A stretch of DNA of 64,000 bases from Monosporascus cannonballus (taxonomy: Eukaryota; Ascomycota; Sordariomycetes; Xylariales). Position numbers and translations under genes: made by a program. The stretch is from assembly GCA_004154925.1 (NCBI GenBank), contig QJNS01000005.1, positions 651,684 through 715,683 on the forward strand, in the 5' to 3' direction. The notes under the pieces are model-generated. The model had not been told where the DNA came from. It ran no database searches and saw nothing but the letters and a program-made list of their open reading frames with translations. How positions within the stretch are numbered: position 1 is the stretch's first letter; each line of letters starts with the position of its first letter. Below, piece by piece: positions 47,460 through 61,388 of the stretch.

Positions 47460-48783
47460 CTAACCCCAGTTCTTCTGTGTTTTGATGGGAATTTCCTGCT
47501 GCTGGTCCTCATAGCCCATCTGTCTCTTCCTCTTCGAGTAGACGCCTACACACCGATGCGTGCTATGTTTTGTGTCCTCACCACCGCCAACGTCGCCGCC
47601 CCCGCCCCCGTCAGTATAATCATCACCACCTCCCTTAATACGATCCAAGGCGATCTGGAACCGCCCCGCTTCCTGTGGGCAACGGTACCTGTATTCTCTG
47701 GCAATCAACTCGGCCGATCCAGATGCCACGTCCTCGTCTCCCATTCCCCGTGTCTCTGGTCTTGCTGGTATTGAACCTGATGTTGGCTTGTGACTGCTGT
47801 TGACTCCGATTCTGCGATGTGGCGTTCCAATCTTGGCTAGGAACTTTGAAGCTATGGACGCGCTGTAGAGTCGTAGTGACTTATTCCCGTTCTTTTTCCT
47901 CATCTCCGTCTTCTTATCTGTATTCCGTTGCCTGGCGGCGCCAGCGTCGACGTCAGATTCAAAGCCGCCACCGTTATCCTCATCATCATCCCCCAAAAGC
48001 AATACATGATAGCTCTTGGGCGGTTGCACATGATATGTAGCAGCTATCCCGTGAGCCTTCTGCGCTAGTCCGATCAGTAGCGCCATGATGTAGGGGTGTC
48101 GGTGCGATATGGGTGGAGTCTTTTTGGTTGCCCTTGGTGGTTTTAACCGCTTCATACGGGGTGGTTCCTTGGGCAGAATGGCTTCGGGATCGAGATATGC
48201 GAGACAAGGCAGACTGATGCTACCGCTGGCTTTGTTAGTATTTGTCCGAGCAAAAGGAGTAGTAGGTAGGTGCTCACTAGGAGGGATTGGAGTCAGAATC
48301 CTCGACGGCTTTCAAGCCAAAAATCTCGGCCCCGGGTAGATCAATAGGGCCAGAAATCGCGCTAAATTCTAAAACAAGTTCATCCCTCATCAGAGCCAGG
48401 CCATATTTGTTCATAGCCCAGACCACCTTTTTCTGCTTGGCGCTAATGGACACTGTGCTGTCGAAAAGGGTGCTGCCAAGATCTTGCAGTGTGCCGGCGT
48501 GATCGGTATCATTGGGAGGATGTGAGTCGGTAATGAAATGGCAATCAAGATGAACGAGATGTTCTTGGGACCACCGTAGAGGATGGACCCCGAGCCTTGG
48601 GTTCTGAGATAATGCATGGATCAATGACTCGCTATGGGATGATGACGCCGCCGAAGGTCGAGAGGGTCGAGAAGGTGAGGAAGATAAAAGCGAGGAAGAT
48701 AAAGGCGATGTCGTCGTCGTCGTCGTTGTTCTCGTGGTTATTGACATTGTAACGACTGGAGTTTGGGCTCGCCAAGTTGTCAC
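47460..48783 (-). pseudogene. Uncharacterised fungal protein gene (YRYRCPQEAGRF family), single frameshift
   Basis: The N-terminal part starts MTTWRAQTPVV (alternative start MSITT at 48747), has a Ser/Thr-rich stretch and then HPLRWSQEHLVHLDCHF and KQKKVVWAMNKYGLALM. Near 48300-48312 the frame shifts: after AEIFGLK the sequence continues in another frame as RILTPIPPSEHLPTTPFAR, PCLAYLDPEAILP and HPYIMALLIGLAQ. The C-terminal part has YHVLLLGDDDED, IASKFLA and DEDVASGSAELIAREYRYRC. The span of 1324 nt is one more than a multiple of three, so a single extra base explains it. The family is, from memory, a common ascomycete hypothetical protein without known function. No intron is needed. A sequencing error in otherwise good sequence is possible. 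The gene is divergent from the one starting at 49069-49123. Confidence 0.65.
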
Positions 48784-48917
48784 GACATGATGGGTAAGGC
48801 AAAGAAAGATAATAGGTGTAAAACCGAGGATATGCGTATTTTGCCGTCGCCTAGGGATTCCTTATCATTTATCTGCCGAATGTCGCATTAGCATCTTTGT
48901 TTTGGACTTACAGCATG

Positions 48918-48925
48918 TGACGTCA
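48918..48925. promoter_or_regulatory. CRE-type palindrome TGACGTCA between divergent genes
   Basis: A perfect bZIP (ATF/CREB) site in the 285-bp spacer between the two divergent start codons, with CCAAT at 48951-48955. It could serve both genes. Inference from motif only. Confidence 0.4.
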
Positions 48926-49122
48926 ATTCCCCAGGCCACGTCGTAAGCCACCAATTACATGACCCCTCTGTCAACAATAGGCTAACACCTTAGACCCCAC
49001 TTATTTTATAGGTTCCTACAGTAGTCGCCTCTTCATGTACTTTCTTTCTCACATCGGAGCTGGAGTGGTTGGCTTTACATCTTCCTGCACTATACACATT
49101 CAAGGGCGATTGCATAGTCGAT

Positions 49123-50483
49123 ATGGATGACGACGAAAACGATTCCCTTCCACTTCCACGTCCTTCGCTCTGTTCACCCGCCGATGTCAAGCCTACTATC
49201 TTTAGTCTCACTCCTGAGCAACGGATTGCTTCAGGCAGCGAGTGGACTTCAGATCATGTGAAAGCTTTCCGAGTTGATCAACAAACCCCACGCGTCTTTC
49301 TTCCGCAGTTAGCCGAGTATTTTGGACCAGCCGATGTCACTCTCTCCTCAGATGGCTGCAAACGACTTCTCGAATGTCTTGCCGACCCTAACTTAGATTA
49401 TCAAAGCCTAACGCCCCGTCAAGTACGCGCTAAATATCGCGTTGGGAATTACAATGACTAGGGACCTTGTTCTGACCTCCTCGAAGCTATTTGCGTTATT
49501 CAAGAGGCTGGTGGTGGTGGCGACCAAGTTCGACGAGATGGCGGCGGGACACCGCCAGCCCCATGCCTAAGGGTCCGAAGGCAAACCCAACAGTTCCAAG
49601 GCATGGTCTCCACCGTCGCAACTCTATCGAGCAGCCCCAACGCCAGTTTGCATTCATCTCAAGGCACGACCAGTTATCAGGATCACCACTCTGTCCACGG
49701 CAGTGATTTCGACGAAGATGAATCTGCGATACGGACCAAGGAGGAAACGCTGACGGTCCTTCTTTGCCGCGCCTTCTTGCGCTACGTGTTGGATTACTGT
49801 GTAGACGATGGTGACGTCCCCTTGGAACCTAACGGGATCGATTTTTTCGATACTAAGACAACACATTATGGAAATTTCGGTATCATGAATTATACTGCCC
49901 AGGATGATGGGGGTATCTGGTCGACTCAAAAGTTCATCACGAGGCAGCAGACCGGAGGTTGGTCCAAAACATCCCAAGTCGCCTTGTTCGAGGCCAAGGC
50001 GTGTGCGAGTATCCATAAGGCTGGCCACGTCGAAACGTCGGAGAAGATGGTTGCGCAATACACCGCGGAGGTTGTGGCATTTCTCTTTGGAGGGGATAGT
50101 CCGAAGAAGTGAGTGATTCCCTATTATCCCCCAACTTTTGGATTTCGTTCTAAACCTTTCTCCCCTTTGCACTCATTCTGTATTGTCCGAGTCAACTTTT
50201 GCTTTACTCCATACTAATGAACGAACAATCTTGTGATCTTTTAATTAGAGTCTACCTCATCAGCGCAGTACAGACATTCATCTGTTTCTTCTGCTTTGAA
50301 CCCTCGGACAGGTACCTAGAGTATTTGTGCTGCGACGGCCCGGAACAGCTTAAAGCAAATGGCCTCGAGAATGAGACGCTTACCGTACACTCTACAAAAT
50401 GGTACTCCCTCAACAGCGCGCAGGAGTGCAAAAGCGCGTTGAGGAACGCAATTGCGCTGCTATATCTCCTTGCTGAGGAGTGA
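49123..50483 (+). pseudogene. Uncharacterised fungal protein with PD-(D/E)XK-like core, one nonsense codon (exons 49123-50108, 50249-50483)
   Basis: The intron 50109-50248 (GTGAGT...ATTAG, 140 bp) joins SPKK to VYLISAV in frame. From MDDDENDS (an alternative ATG is at 49069, giving MALHLPALYT) the frame is 407 codons with one TAG at 49459-49461, where GNYND*GPCSDLLEAI suggests a Trp codon changed TGG to TAG. The core reads ETLTVLLCRAFLRYVLDYC, then DDGGIWSTQKFITRQQ, QVALFEAKA, MVAQYTAEVV and VYLISAVQTFICFF. The Asp in DDGGIW and the E-x-K in FEAKA fit a PD-(D/E)XK nuclease-like fold seen in many fungal hypothetical proteins. Activity is unproven. Everything after the TAG is open, so one G-to-A change alone inactivates the gene, unless the stop is read through or is a sequencing error. 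Confidence 0.7.
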
Positions 50484-52150
50484 ACAGGCCAGGATTGTTT
50501 CCTATAGCCGGCTATCGATCCAGGGTTCCCATCCAAACCTGCAGAAGTACTAACTCTTGAGGCTGGAAAAACGTCTCCCATAGGCAAGCAATAACTAAAG
50601 TGAGTCTGTCGCGCGGCCCCCCCCCCCGCTGGTTGCCCTAGTGACAAATCTTTTAGCCACCATACGCGTCTCAACAGGATTCTAGTTATTCTAGTCGAAC
50701 ATAGCTTGTCATTCTTCCACGGGAGCTCTAGATGTCTGCCGCAAAGGAATGGTATTATCTTAGTTGAAAAGGGTTAGATAGCACGTCAGGATGGAAAGTC
50801 TATTTATTTTAACACGTGAGGCTACCGCGCCGCCGTGGCAAGCATATACGTCCTCGTTTAAAATAAAATTTCCAAGTCAACGGCCAGCCAGGTCGGCGGT
50901 TAGCCAGGTTTTAAGTAATTAACGGGCAGCTAGGTCGACGACAAAGGTCAGGTCAAAGGCCAGGTCAAGGGCCAGGGCCAAGGGCTCCAGGGCTCCAGAG
51001 CATGGCGAGGCCTCGCGCCAAGCATACAGTTCGGCAGGGTTCTTCCCATTCTATTAAGCATAGGAACCCAATCCATAAATGGAATGCCTGGGTTTTGCGT
51101 CTAATTATGCAGCTTTATGCGGATTTAGGAAGTATAGCTGCGCGTAACGTGGTGCAATACTTTGCTCGGTTTCCAGCGGACCTGTGCGATGATATACAAC
51201 CCCTGAATCTGGAAATAGTTCAGGTCCGTAACCGGCTATTTGCGTATTGTTTTCGGTGTATTCCGTAGATGTTAGTCTGGCAATAGATAACAAAAGGGTC
51301 TATCGAACCTTGGCCCCCTCGCAGATCGTTTTATGTGGGAAATGTACTACCACCCTGAACATATTGCGACTGCTCGCCGTATCCCGTTATCGTTGTGTTC
51401 CTAAAAGTTGATGTGTTGTAGAGGAATGTCGGAAATGCGGTCTCTCTCCCCTCCTTGGCCATCTGTCGGAAATTGAAAAGCGCTGTTAGTACGTACGGCC
51501 TTTCACTCACCATATAACGCGTTTTAGAAAGAGATGAGACCGTTTGAAATCGACGGTTGTGAAATCTTGTCTCCTTCCGATACTCCTGATAGTCTATTGT
51601 GTCGCCATGGGTTGTCGATCTGGTCTCGCCTCAAGATATAAAATATTGGCCGGATTCATGACGCGGCAATCGGTGATATCGACGACACAATATGGATAGG
51701 CTGCATTTTAGTGTGACCTCTTGGCATCGTAACTAACAAATCATACCCCGAATCGGGAGGCCGCCTGGATGAGACGCTGCCGGACCCTCCCAACCCCACC
51801 TGACTGAAATAACCCCTATCTGGCTATAAAAGCGATAAGACTTGCCAATTCCCACATCCCGTACCATTTTGCATCTTTCCGTCCTGTTCTGGCCTTGGAT
51901 TGCTTCTGAAGCCGAACTGAATATACCTAGAGCCGGCTGTGAAACGAATAAAATAAAGAAATAATCGATTTCATTATGACTACCATCATTCGTCAGCAAT
52001 TCGCTGCGACGCAGTCGAAGCATAGACAGAATTGTAAGTTTACGCGGTCCCGCTTCACATAGCCCAAGGACTCCAGTGATCGAGTGACAAGTTTTTGAAA
52101 GATACATTGAAGGAAGCGGAAGATAACCCCTCGGTTTGATTCAAAACGCA
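50484..52150. other. Unassigned region with a degenerate AGGTCA-rich repeat
   Basis: 50870-51000 consists of irregular reiterations of GGCCAGG and AGGTCA words. A run of 13 C lies near 50620. The open frame 51002-51268 begins right after this repeat and lacks any family resemblance. Nothing else supported. Confidence 0.45.
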
Positions 52151-52768
52151 TCAGTTGTATCTTGCTAAATGATATGCAGCGGTACCCATTTCACCCCCAG
52201 TGAAGCGGAAGGCTTCCGATACTACTGGTGCAGGCAATTTTGAAAATACGGACCAAGCATATGTCTTTAAGCGCTCCAAGGGAGCAAAACCCAATACTAA
52301 TATCGTCCGAGCCACCCCTACCTTAGCGCCAGCAGGCCGTTCGCCCACTCGTCGTAAGCGCTTGGAATCGTTGAGCCTAGGCTTCTTCGTTTCGGGACGA
52401 GTGTGAATCCCTAACGGCTTGAGGGCCCTCTTGAGGGTACTCGTGGAACACTGGGGATTCGCTCCGGCCTTCTTCGCGAGGTCCTGCCACCCTAGCCGGT
52501 GGTCACTCCAGGGGTGAGGTGTATTGTGATAAAAGTGATCAACAAGAGCGACCTGTGATTCGTCGAATTTGCGCTTCCTTCCTCTCTTTTCGCCATGAGG
52601 CAATATATCAGGAGCTCCTTTTTTCACCCAACGCCTGCCTGTAGTCTCGGGGACGCCGAATACCCTGAAGATTTGGCGATTCGAAGCACCGACGTGGAGG
52701 GTATCACTGAGCTCTTTAGCCCCCCTAACCTTGGCTCTAGCCGTACTATTAGCGTTCATGATCATCAC
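52151..52768 (-). pseudogene. Truncated transposase: N-terminal helix-turn-helix part of a Tc1/mariner-like element
   Basis: The N-terminal ~130 residues read NSTARAKVRGAKELSDTLHV, then IFRVFGVPETTGRRWVKKGA, a basic GRKRK and CSTSTLKRALKPLGIHTRPE. This is a two-HTH DNA-binding region of a mariner/Tc1 transposase of the fungal Ant1 type, as I recall it. After KKPRLNDS the sequence loses resemblance, and the DDE catalytic domain is absent up to and beyond the stop at 52151. No terminal inverted repeat was identified. It could alternatively be a domesticated DNA-binding protein, but the abrupt loss of similarity favours a relic. Confidence 0.55.
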
Positions 52769-54099
52769 TCAAAAAGATATGAAGGAGTTGGAAAAGAAAA
52801 GATGGAAAAATACTCATAATGATCGCGATTCCTCGCTCTTTATTATGATGCAAAAATATTATATTATTGTCATCGATTTTCTTGAGTTATCAAGGAGTGA
52901 AATCATCATGATAATGGCATTTGGAGTGCGATTTTGAAGCTAGACGGAGTAGTGCGCCACCGATATCGACTAGCGGCTGCTGCTTATTAACTTTTAATTT
53001 AAAAAGCAAATAATTATAATAACTTTTAGAAGCTTATATAATATATTTATATCAAGGCTAAATTTTAATATAAATATAATTAAAAACTTATATACATATA
53101 TATAAGATTTATATTTATTATTAAATAATTATATAATATATTGAAACTAAAATATATATTAAAGATCTGTATTTTATATTACCTGAAAAAGTAAGAAAAA
53201 ACGCTTTATTAAATTTATAATTATATTATATAAACCTGTTAATAAATATTTGTAAAAGAATTTAAAATAAATGTACTATTAATTACTAAATAATTATATA
53301 ATTATTTTTATGTTAATAATATTAAAAACGTTGTAAAATACAATACGTTTTTAGTAAGTAATAGCAATTATTTATTTAATTGCTACTAATAATTAAAATA
53401 TATATATTTTAAAGTCTAAAATATTATTAATTAAAATGCTATTATAATTTTACTTTATTGTATTTAATGTGAAAACTTTTCTTAACGTATTTTGATTTAT
53501 TTTATTATTTTATCGTCACTATCTTTTTCTAAAACTTTTTATACCGTTTATTTATATTCATCTAATAATATAAATAGCTTTCGTTGTCTAATATCTATTT
53601 TCGTTAATTAGTTATAAATATATGGGTTTGTGGATTTTATATAGAGAAATGTGAGGCGTTGAGAGGGTGGTGCGTTGACCGAGTATTTGACTTATTTTCT
53701 CTAAAACGATGTTAATTCGTAATCTTTTAATTTTAACTCTAAAACTTACTACACTAACGTTAACTTAAAGCTATAAAAATGTTATTAGCTATAAATTATA
53801 TAAAATATATAATCTTATAATTTTAATTTCTTTTAAATTCTATTTTTATTAATTAGTTATAAATATACGATTTTGTAAATTTTGTATAGAAAACCCTCTA
53901 AGCGTAAAGAAGGTGGTACATAAATAGTGTCCGACTTGTAATACACGTATTTTAACATTCTAATTCCTTAATTTCAACTTTGTAAACTGCTAGCCAAAAT
54001 TCTTTATTAATATTTAATATAACTTTATTTAAAAGTATTAAGTTATATTATAAAGTTATCAATACGAAATTAGCTTTATTTTTTCGTTTAAAAACTAGT
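52769..54099. other. AT-rich region with two diverged direct copies of a ~150-bp unit
   Basis: No gene. GTTAATTAGTTATAAATAT...GAGAGGGTGGTGCGTTGACC (53602-53755) has a diverged counterpart TTAATTAGTTATAAATATA...AAGAAGGTGGTACATAAATA (53853-53995), about 250 bp apart. This may be the decayed 3' part of Copia-2. Confidence 0.4.
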
Positions 54100-55312
54100 A
54101 ACAGGTTCGTTAATAACGTATCTTCAACCGTATATAGCAAATTATCTATATTTACTTAAATATAGTCTTTAACTAACGTGTTATTATTATCTTCTATTCG
54201 TTGCCTTTTATTCCTACTGTTATTATTAGGGGATATACTGTTATTAGATCTTTTATTAAACCTTTAAAACAACTGCGCTACTGTTATTATAGAGTTGAAC
54301 TTATAGAATTTATATAACCCCTATTTCTAGCTGCTATAGCTACTCTAATATTATATCTTCGTTCTGGATTTTCAACACTTCTATAATCGGAGCTATGAGC
54401 TAAAATCAGCTGTATTATTGTTATTTACAGCTGGAATCGGTTGATTAGCAGCTGGTATCGGTTGTAAAGTAGGTTGTATTAGCTACCTTTGACTAGCTGC
54501 CTCTCTATTTTAGTTATAGATATGATTTAGGCTATTTTGTAGCTTTTGAAGGTAGCTTTCTTCAATTTTGTGATTAATTTCTAAATCTTCAAGAACTTTT
54601 ACAACTTTTGTAGCTTCTTTAGAGCTGTAGTTGTTATCAGAAACACTAACGTTATTAAAAGATCTTTTAGCTCTCTTTTTCGCTATATGCTTGTTATTAT
54701 TACTTATAAAGCAATTTTCGAGTATATGGACGGCTCGGGATCATATAGGCTTTTTGCTATTTAAAACTCAGATTTTATAATGGCTATTTTGGGTGCTATA
54801 ACGTATAATTACCCCTTTATTCTTACAAGATTCCAGTTTATATATATACTTATTAGTATTATGATATACTATAGATCTCCACGTATATATATGATCTATA
54901 TACGGCTTATAACCGTAATATATTTCAACTGGTATTTTATATTCTAGGTACTTATGAGGTGTAAAATTATATATATATACTGCAGCTAATAAAGCTTCAC
55001 TTTATAACTATTAGAATAATCTAGATTTTATAAAAATCGTCGTAACTTTATTTAATAAGGTAAGATTTAGTCCTTCGATTAACTAATTCAGCTTTTAGAT
55101 ATATACGTGAGTTGTATTATATAATATGCCGTATTTATTAAGATATACTTTAAAACGATTATTAATATATTCGGTTCTATTTTTACTAAATAATTTTTAA
55201 CTTTATAGCCTATTTAGTTTTCAGCTTAGAGTTTAAAGCTAAGAATAAGTTTTAAAGCTTTTGATTTCGAATTTAATAAGTTAACTCTAAGGTATCTGCT
55301 TGATATATTAAG
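54100..55312 (-). pseudogene. Copia-2 integrase C-terminal half and linker
   Basis: Minus-strand reading gives YINNRFKVYLNKYGILYNTT, LIEGLNLTLLNKVTTIF (catalytic Glu helix), ALLAAVYIYNFTPHKYLEYK, TWRSIVYHNTNKYIYK and VIIRYSTQNSHYKI, the usual end of a Copia integrase. Then a Ser/Asn/Gln-rich linker follows, with LEDLEINHKIEESYLQKLQN. Stops sit where Trp, Gln or Arg are expected. The frame is cut at 55312 by Gypsy copy 3. Confidence 0.65.
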
Positions 55313-55699
55313 TGTTACAGGAACAGGGGTTCCTGTCTCGAGAAGACCAACCTTTAAGGCCTAACGCGGACCTGTCGCGGCTAAACCCCGGACGGGAAAC
55401 TTGGCTTTTAAGGTAATCTGGTTAATCTAGGTGATCTGGGGACCAGATTATATAAATCTAATAAATTTATAACATATTCATTTTAAAAATTGGGATATAT
55501 AATAAATTAAACCTTTATATAAATAATACTTACTTAATTTGATTTTTTAATTATTAATCTAAATTTTTAATTAAAATTTTTTTAAAATTTTTTTAATAAA
55601 TATTTTAAATTATTTTTCATTTTATTATTATTTATAAATTAAAACCTTATTTTGGATAATTATTTATATTACTAAATAATATATAATAAATTCGTTATA
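55313..55699 (+). repeat. 5' LTR of Gypsy copy 3
   Basis: It starts TGTTACAGGAACAGGGG and ends TTCGTTATA. 387 bp, shortened by an internal deletion near 55575. The left ~140 bp are little mutated. Confidence 0.85.
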
Positions 55700-55969
55700 T
55701 TTTAATAACTTTTTAATTAATAACTAATAAATAATTTACCGCTTAATTAAAATATGAATTTTTTTAAATTTCATATAAATAATAATACTGGATAATATTT
55801 AGAAAATAAATAATATATATAATCCCCGTTATTAGCCAATAAAATATTATTAATAAAACTTAACGATTTACCCCTTATTAAGGAAGTTTTTTAATTAATT
55901 AATAATATAATTCCTTTTATACTACGATTTTAAGAAGGTTTTTTTTCCCAGCCTTAGCAACAACTTTCC

Positions 55970-58900
55970 TTAATTCCCCAAGATACTATTAAGGTCTAGG
56001 AACCGGAATAAGAAAAAGTTAAAAAAAGAAAAAAAAATATAGGACAGGAAACCAAAGATCCCCTATAAAGGAAAAATTAGGCGCTTTAAAGGTAAAAGTC
56101 CAAAACCTGAAAAAAATGCACGATTAAAAGAAAAGAAACCAGTATTTCCATAGTTTGGTATCCTTAAAAAGCGAAATTAAGGGGCTAGTTATCGATCTTT
56201 TTTATTAGACCAAAGGTGAACGTAAACAAAAACCTTAATTTTGGTATTATTCGGCGTAAACCGGATATAAGAAAAAATTATTTTTCCCCCTGGTTATTAT
56301 AAAATACCAGATATTAAGGGTTTCAAGTTAATCTTTTTTAAGCTTTATAACGGATTAAAAAACCTTAATAAATTTTTGGTTCAAGCCAGATTTCACCTTA
56401 AATTCTATGAAAATTTTCTGACGGAAAATTACCAGAAAATAATAATTATTTTTTAGCTTTTAATTAAATAAATATGCTAATAGTTCGAACCTATTTTAAC
56501 GGATTATTTCGAAAAATACTTAAAAGAATTTTCGGATTTTATTAATTATATCTTTAACAATTATAAAGATTTTTAAAAAAAATATATACCTTATTCAGTA
56601 ACCTTAATAAAAAACAAAACGTTATTAAGCAACTTTATTACCTTTACCAAACCAAATTAATATCTAAATATACCACCAAATTTAACCGCTTAATAATTAT
56701 TTTTAACTTATTAAAAAACGTATTATTTTATCCTTATTATAATAACTTAAAACTTTAAGTTAAAAACAAAATATTTAAGGAATTAAAAATTAAATTTTTT
56801 GCAAAATATATAAATAAAGTTATTATCGCCGACCGACGAACTTTTAATCGATATTTCGAAAAGAAAAAAACTGATAAACGAAATAACGATAAGAGTTCCT
56901 ATAATTAAACTAAGAAAAATAAAGGCAAGCCTTAAAAAAAAGAAAGTTCCATTTCGAAAAAGCGTAAAAAAACAAATTTAAAATAAAATGATTTAATTAT
57001 AGTAAAAAAAGGTATTTTAAAAGCAAATATCGCTTTTCTGCCAAAAAGGATTCCAAAAAAGGAAAAATTTCTTAACCCTAGAAAAAAGCTAAAATAACTA
57101 AACAAAAAACCGATAATAAGGTAAAAAAGAAAGAAAAATTAATTTAACTTATTTCTAGCCAGAATTTATTATTATCATAATTACTTAAATCCAAAACGAT
57201 AACCCAGAATACGAAAATTATTTTATTTGCCAAGATTTTAAAATTAAAACTTACAAATATTATTCCAGATAAACGGCTTCCAAAATAACCATAAAGCTAA
57301 AATAACAATATTATCTTAATTTCCAAAAGTATAAGATATATATAAAAAACGATTAATTTCGACTAAATATTAATAATTACGGATAATTATTTTTAAAGTT
57401 TTACGAATTCCCAAAATGTATTATTTATAAAATGATATTATCGGTAAACTTTTACGACTTATTACATTTTATTATTTATTATTAAAACAATTATTTCGTT
57501 TATTTTAAAGCCAAAAAAATAATAACTTTTGGCCCGGATGGAATAATAAGATTTTTACCAAATTAAACGATAAATATTAATATATTAAAATTCCTCGATA
57601 ATCAAAATACCTTAGGTCTTATTATTTATACCCCGAATTAAAACGGAATTAAAAAGCCATATCGCAAAAATACCTATATTACTTCCCGGTACTTTATATC
57701 CAATATAAGCTTTTAGATATAGGAATATTCTTTTCGGAAATTCACTTTTTTAATTCCATAATTCGAAAAATACGGAATAAAAAAGTAAACCAAAAAAAAA
57801 ACCAGATTTTAAAACCTTAATACAAATACGGCAAAACAATATAATTCAGATATAAAAACAATTAATATACTAAATATGTTATTAAAAAGTTCGCAAATAA
57901 AAACTTATTTAAGTCGGAAATTATTAAAAATTAAAAAACTATAAAGGCCTTTAAAAATAAGATATCAAAAAACCTTAATTAACAAAACCTTATACGAAAT
58001 AACGAAAAAATACGCAATTAAAGTAAGATCCCCTTTTAATATAAAGGTAAAATACTTAAGGCCATAATTAATTCCGGAATAAAAAATAATTTTATTTCCT
58101 TTATAACGGCAAAAAAACATTAGATCCTTTAAAGATATAAATTAAAATCCTATAAGTTACGTATAGTAAATAAAAATTTATTTATTCATAAAAATAAATA
58201 AATTCTTTAAAAAATTAAGGAATTTTTAATATAAATTTAAAAATATTAAAAATATATTTTATTAAATATTGTTAATATCTCCGAATACGATATTATCTTA
58301 GGAATACCTTAATTCTATTTTAATAACTTACGAATTAACTGGAAAAAACGAACGTTTTCTTAAAACAAAATATTAAATAAAAATAATAAAAAAATTTGGT
58401 ATATTATTAAAGAAATACAGATTTTTAATTAAATTTTTATAATATTACCAAAATATCAAAGATTTAAAAAATTGTTTAAAAATAAAAAAAATTACGAACT
58501 ACCGTTATACGGTTAATAAAATTACTGCATACCTATTAAAAAAAGGTATTATCCTAAACTTTATAAAATTTATTATATAAACCTAAAAAATCGAAAACTT
58601 TATTAAAAAGTATATAATTAAATTTTAAAAAAGGATATATTTAATTTTTATAATACCAAAAACCAAAAATAACAAATAAAAAATTAGTAAAAACGGAAAC
58701 CCTATTTATTAAAAAGTAATCGATTATAAATAATTAAAAAATATTACGATTAAAAAAAGATATTTTTTAATTTTTATAAATCCCTTAAAGGAAAATACTA
58801 GCAAAATTAAATAATTTACGGCGTTTAACCTTTGCGATAATTATTATTATATCAAAATAACCAAAAAAAACGGCATTCAGAATAATATATGGACTTTATA

Positions 58901-61388
58901 AATACCGAATAATACCTATAGGACTTACTAATACTTCCGTTAATTTCCAAAATTTAGTCATAATTACGTTATAACAATATCTGGATAAATTCGTATTCGT
59001 TTACCTCGACAATATCCTTATTTATTCCAAAACTTTAGAAAAATATGAAAAAACATATTATTTAAGTACTTAAAACTTTGGACGAAACTAATATTCGAAT
59101 TAATTTTATTAAAAACATATAATATACCTAGAAATTAAATTTTTTAAGATATTTTTTTATATTTAAACAAATTTAAATTTAACGTTTTAAGTTAAAAGCA
59201 ATTAAGGATTAACCTATTTCTAAAAAGGTAATCGTTATAAATATTTAACAGATTTTAAAATTTACAGGTTATATACGCGGCCTAATTAAAAAATATAAAA
59301 ATATAATTAGGCCTTTAACGAAATTTACCATTAAGGAATACGTTAAGAAAAAATTCAAATTTCTAAAGGAAATAAAAAAACATTCTGGGAATTAAAAAAA
59401 ACAATTATTAACGGATTTATCGTAAGGATGCCAAATCCAAACAAAACGAAAATAACTAAAAACAAATATTTCCGAATATACTTTAAGCGCAATTTTGGAA
59501 CAATAAAAAAATAACGGCAAATAATACTTAATAACATATTATTTAAAAATATTTCAAAATACAAAATTTAAATACCAAATTTATAACAAAAAGTTATTAA
59601 TAATTATTAATACCTTAAAAAAATAAAAACTTTTCCTTAACGGAACAAAAAAACCTTTCGATATTTACTTTAATTATAAAAACTTTATTCGATATATAAA
59701 AGCTTAAAAATTAAATAAATAATATAAAAAATAAATAATTTTTTTATTTAATTTTAATTTTAAGATTTATTATATTAAAAGCAAAAAAAATATTTAGGTA
59801 AATATTTTTAATTACAAAAAAGATTATAATTCCGAAATCCCTAAAAAAAGTATATAAATATTATAATATAATAAGGACGGCATTATATAACTATGCGAAA
59901 TAATAAAAAAACTTACTACCGAATTATTAATACGGTTCCGGAATTCTTACGATATAAAGGAATAAAAAAAATTTAACAGCTAAAAAAATAACCAAAGAAT
60001 CAATTACTATATCATAATAAAATCTATATTCCCAAAAATTAATAAGAATAATTCGTAAAAGAATTTTACGAAAACCCATTATACAGATTTTAAAAGATTT
60101 TCAAAATTATTAAACGGTTATAAAAATAATATAATTTTCTAAAATTACGCCGTATGGTCAAAAAAATAATTAAGGATTATAACGTTTATAATAAGGCCAA
60201 AATAACATATTATAAGTTTTACGGGTTATTATAACTTATTAACATTTTTAATAAAACATAAAGTATCATAACTTAAGATTTTATTATTAATTTATTCCTA
60301 TTTAAAAACCTAGTGATTAAAATCGAATACGACAAAATATAAATAATTATTAATAAATTTACCAAATATGGGTACTTTTTATTTTTCAAAAAAATATAAC
60401 GGTAAAATAATTAATTTACGTCTTTATTAAATAATACTTTAATAAGCATAAAATACCTAAAAAAATCGTTTTAAACCGAAATACGTTATTTATTTCAAAA
60501 TTTGATATTAGCTTTTTTAAATAAATTAATATTAAACTTAAGTTTTTAATAACGTATTATCCTTAAACGGATAACCAAACCGAAAAATTAAACTAAACCC
60601 TAAAATAATATTTACGAAATTACGTTAATTATTAATAGGATAATTAAGTAAAGCTTTTATTATTGGCATAAATTATTTATAACATATTAATTAACGAAAA
60701 TATAGGCGTATTTCCTTATATAATTATATATAAATACGATACAAAAATAAAACGACTTAAATAATTATTTGTTAAAATATTAAAAATTATTATAATTACC
60801 CCAAAAATAAAGATATTAATAATAAAAATTAAAACGATTTAAATTCGTTTTTAAAATAAATTACGATTTTTTAATAACAAATAACCCGGTACTATAATAA
60901 AAAAAGAATTAAGGGATTAATTTTAACAAAAGAAAATAAGGTTTATTTATTACGCCAAAAACAAAACGTAATTTCGAATATTTTACAGATCAAAACGAAA
61001 AAACCTAATAATAAGCTTAATTTTAAAAAACTTAATCCGTTTAAAATTAACGAAATTATTTTTAAAATTAATTACCGATTGTTATTACTTAAGAATATAA
61101 AAATATACTTTGTTTTCCATATTTCCTTATTTAAGCTAATACCCGAAAACGCCTTTTTAAAAATAAACCTAAAAATCAAAAAACGATAATAACGAATACG
61201 AAATTAAATAAATATTAGATTTCAAAATAATTAAAAATAAAATCTAATACCTAATTAAATAAAAAAGGTACTTATATAAAGAAAATATATGGAAATTACT
61301 TAATTACTTAATAAATACGATAAACCTAATTAAGATGTTTTATCGCCAAAATCCTGACCGATTATTTCCAGCACGGCCAAAGTCGTAA
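55970..61388 (+). pseudogene. Gag-Pol of Gypsy copy 3, inactivated
   Basis: Protease motif NSG at 58070-58078. RT motif YLDN at 59002-59013 (second catalytic Asp lost by G-to-A). The RNase H segment is present. Integrase block near 60120-60270 has YGLL. The chromodomain lies at about 61195-61310, followed by a tail NPDRLFPARPKS and TAA at 61386-61388. Stops are fewer than in copy 2 and the right-hand third is the best preserved of the three. Confidence 0.72.

Noticed and set aside
51002..51268. 88-codon plus-strand frame after the AGGTCA-rich repeat
   Set aside because: No homology recalled, no intron or promoter support, adjoins low-complexity DNA.
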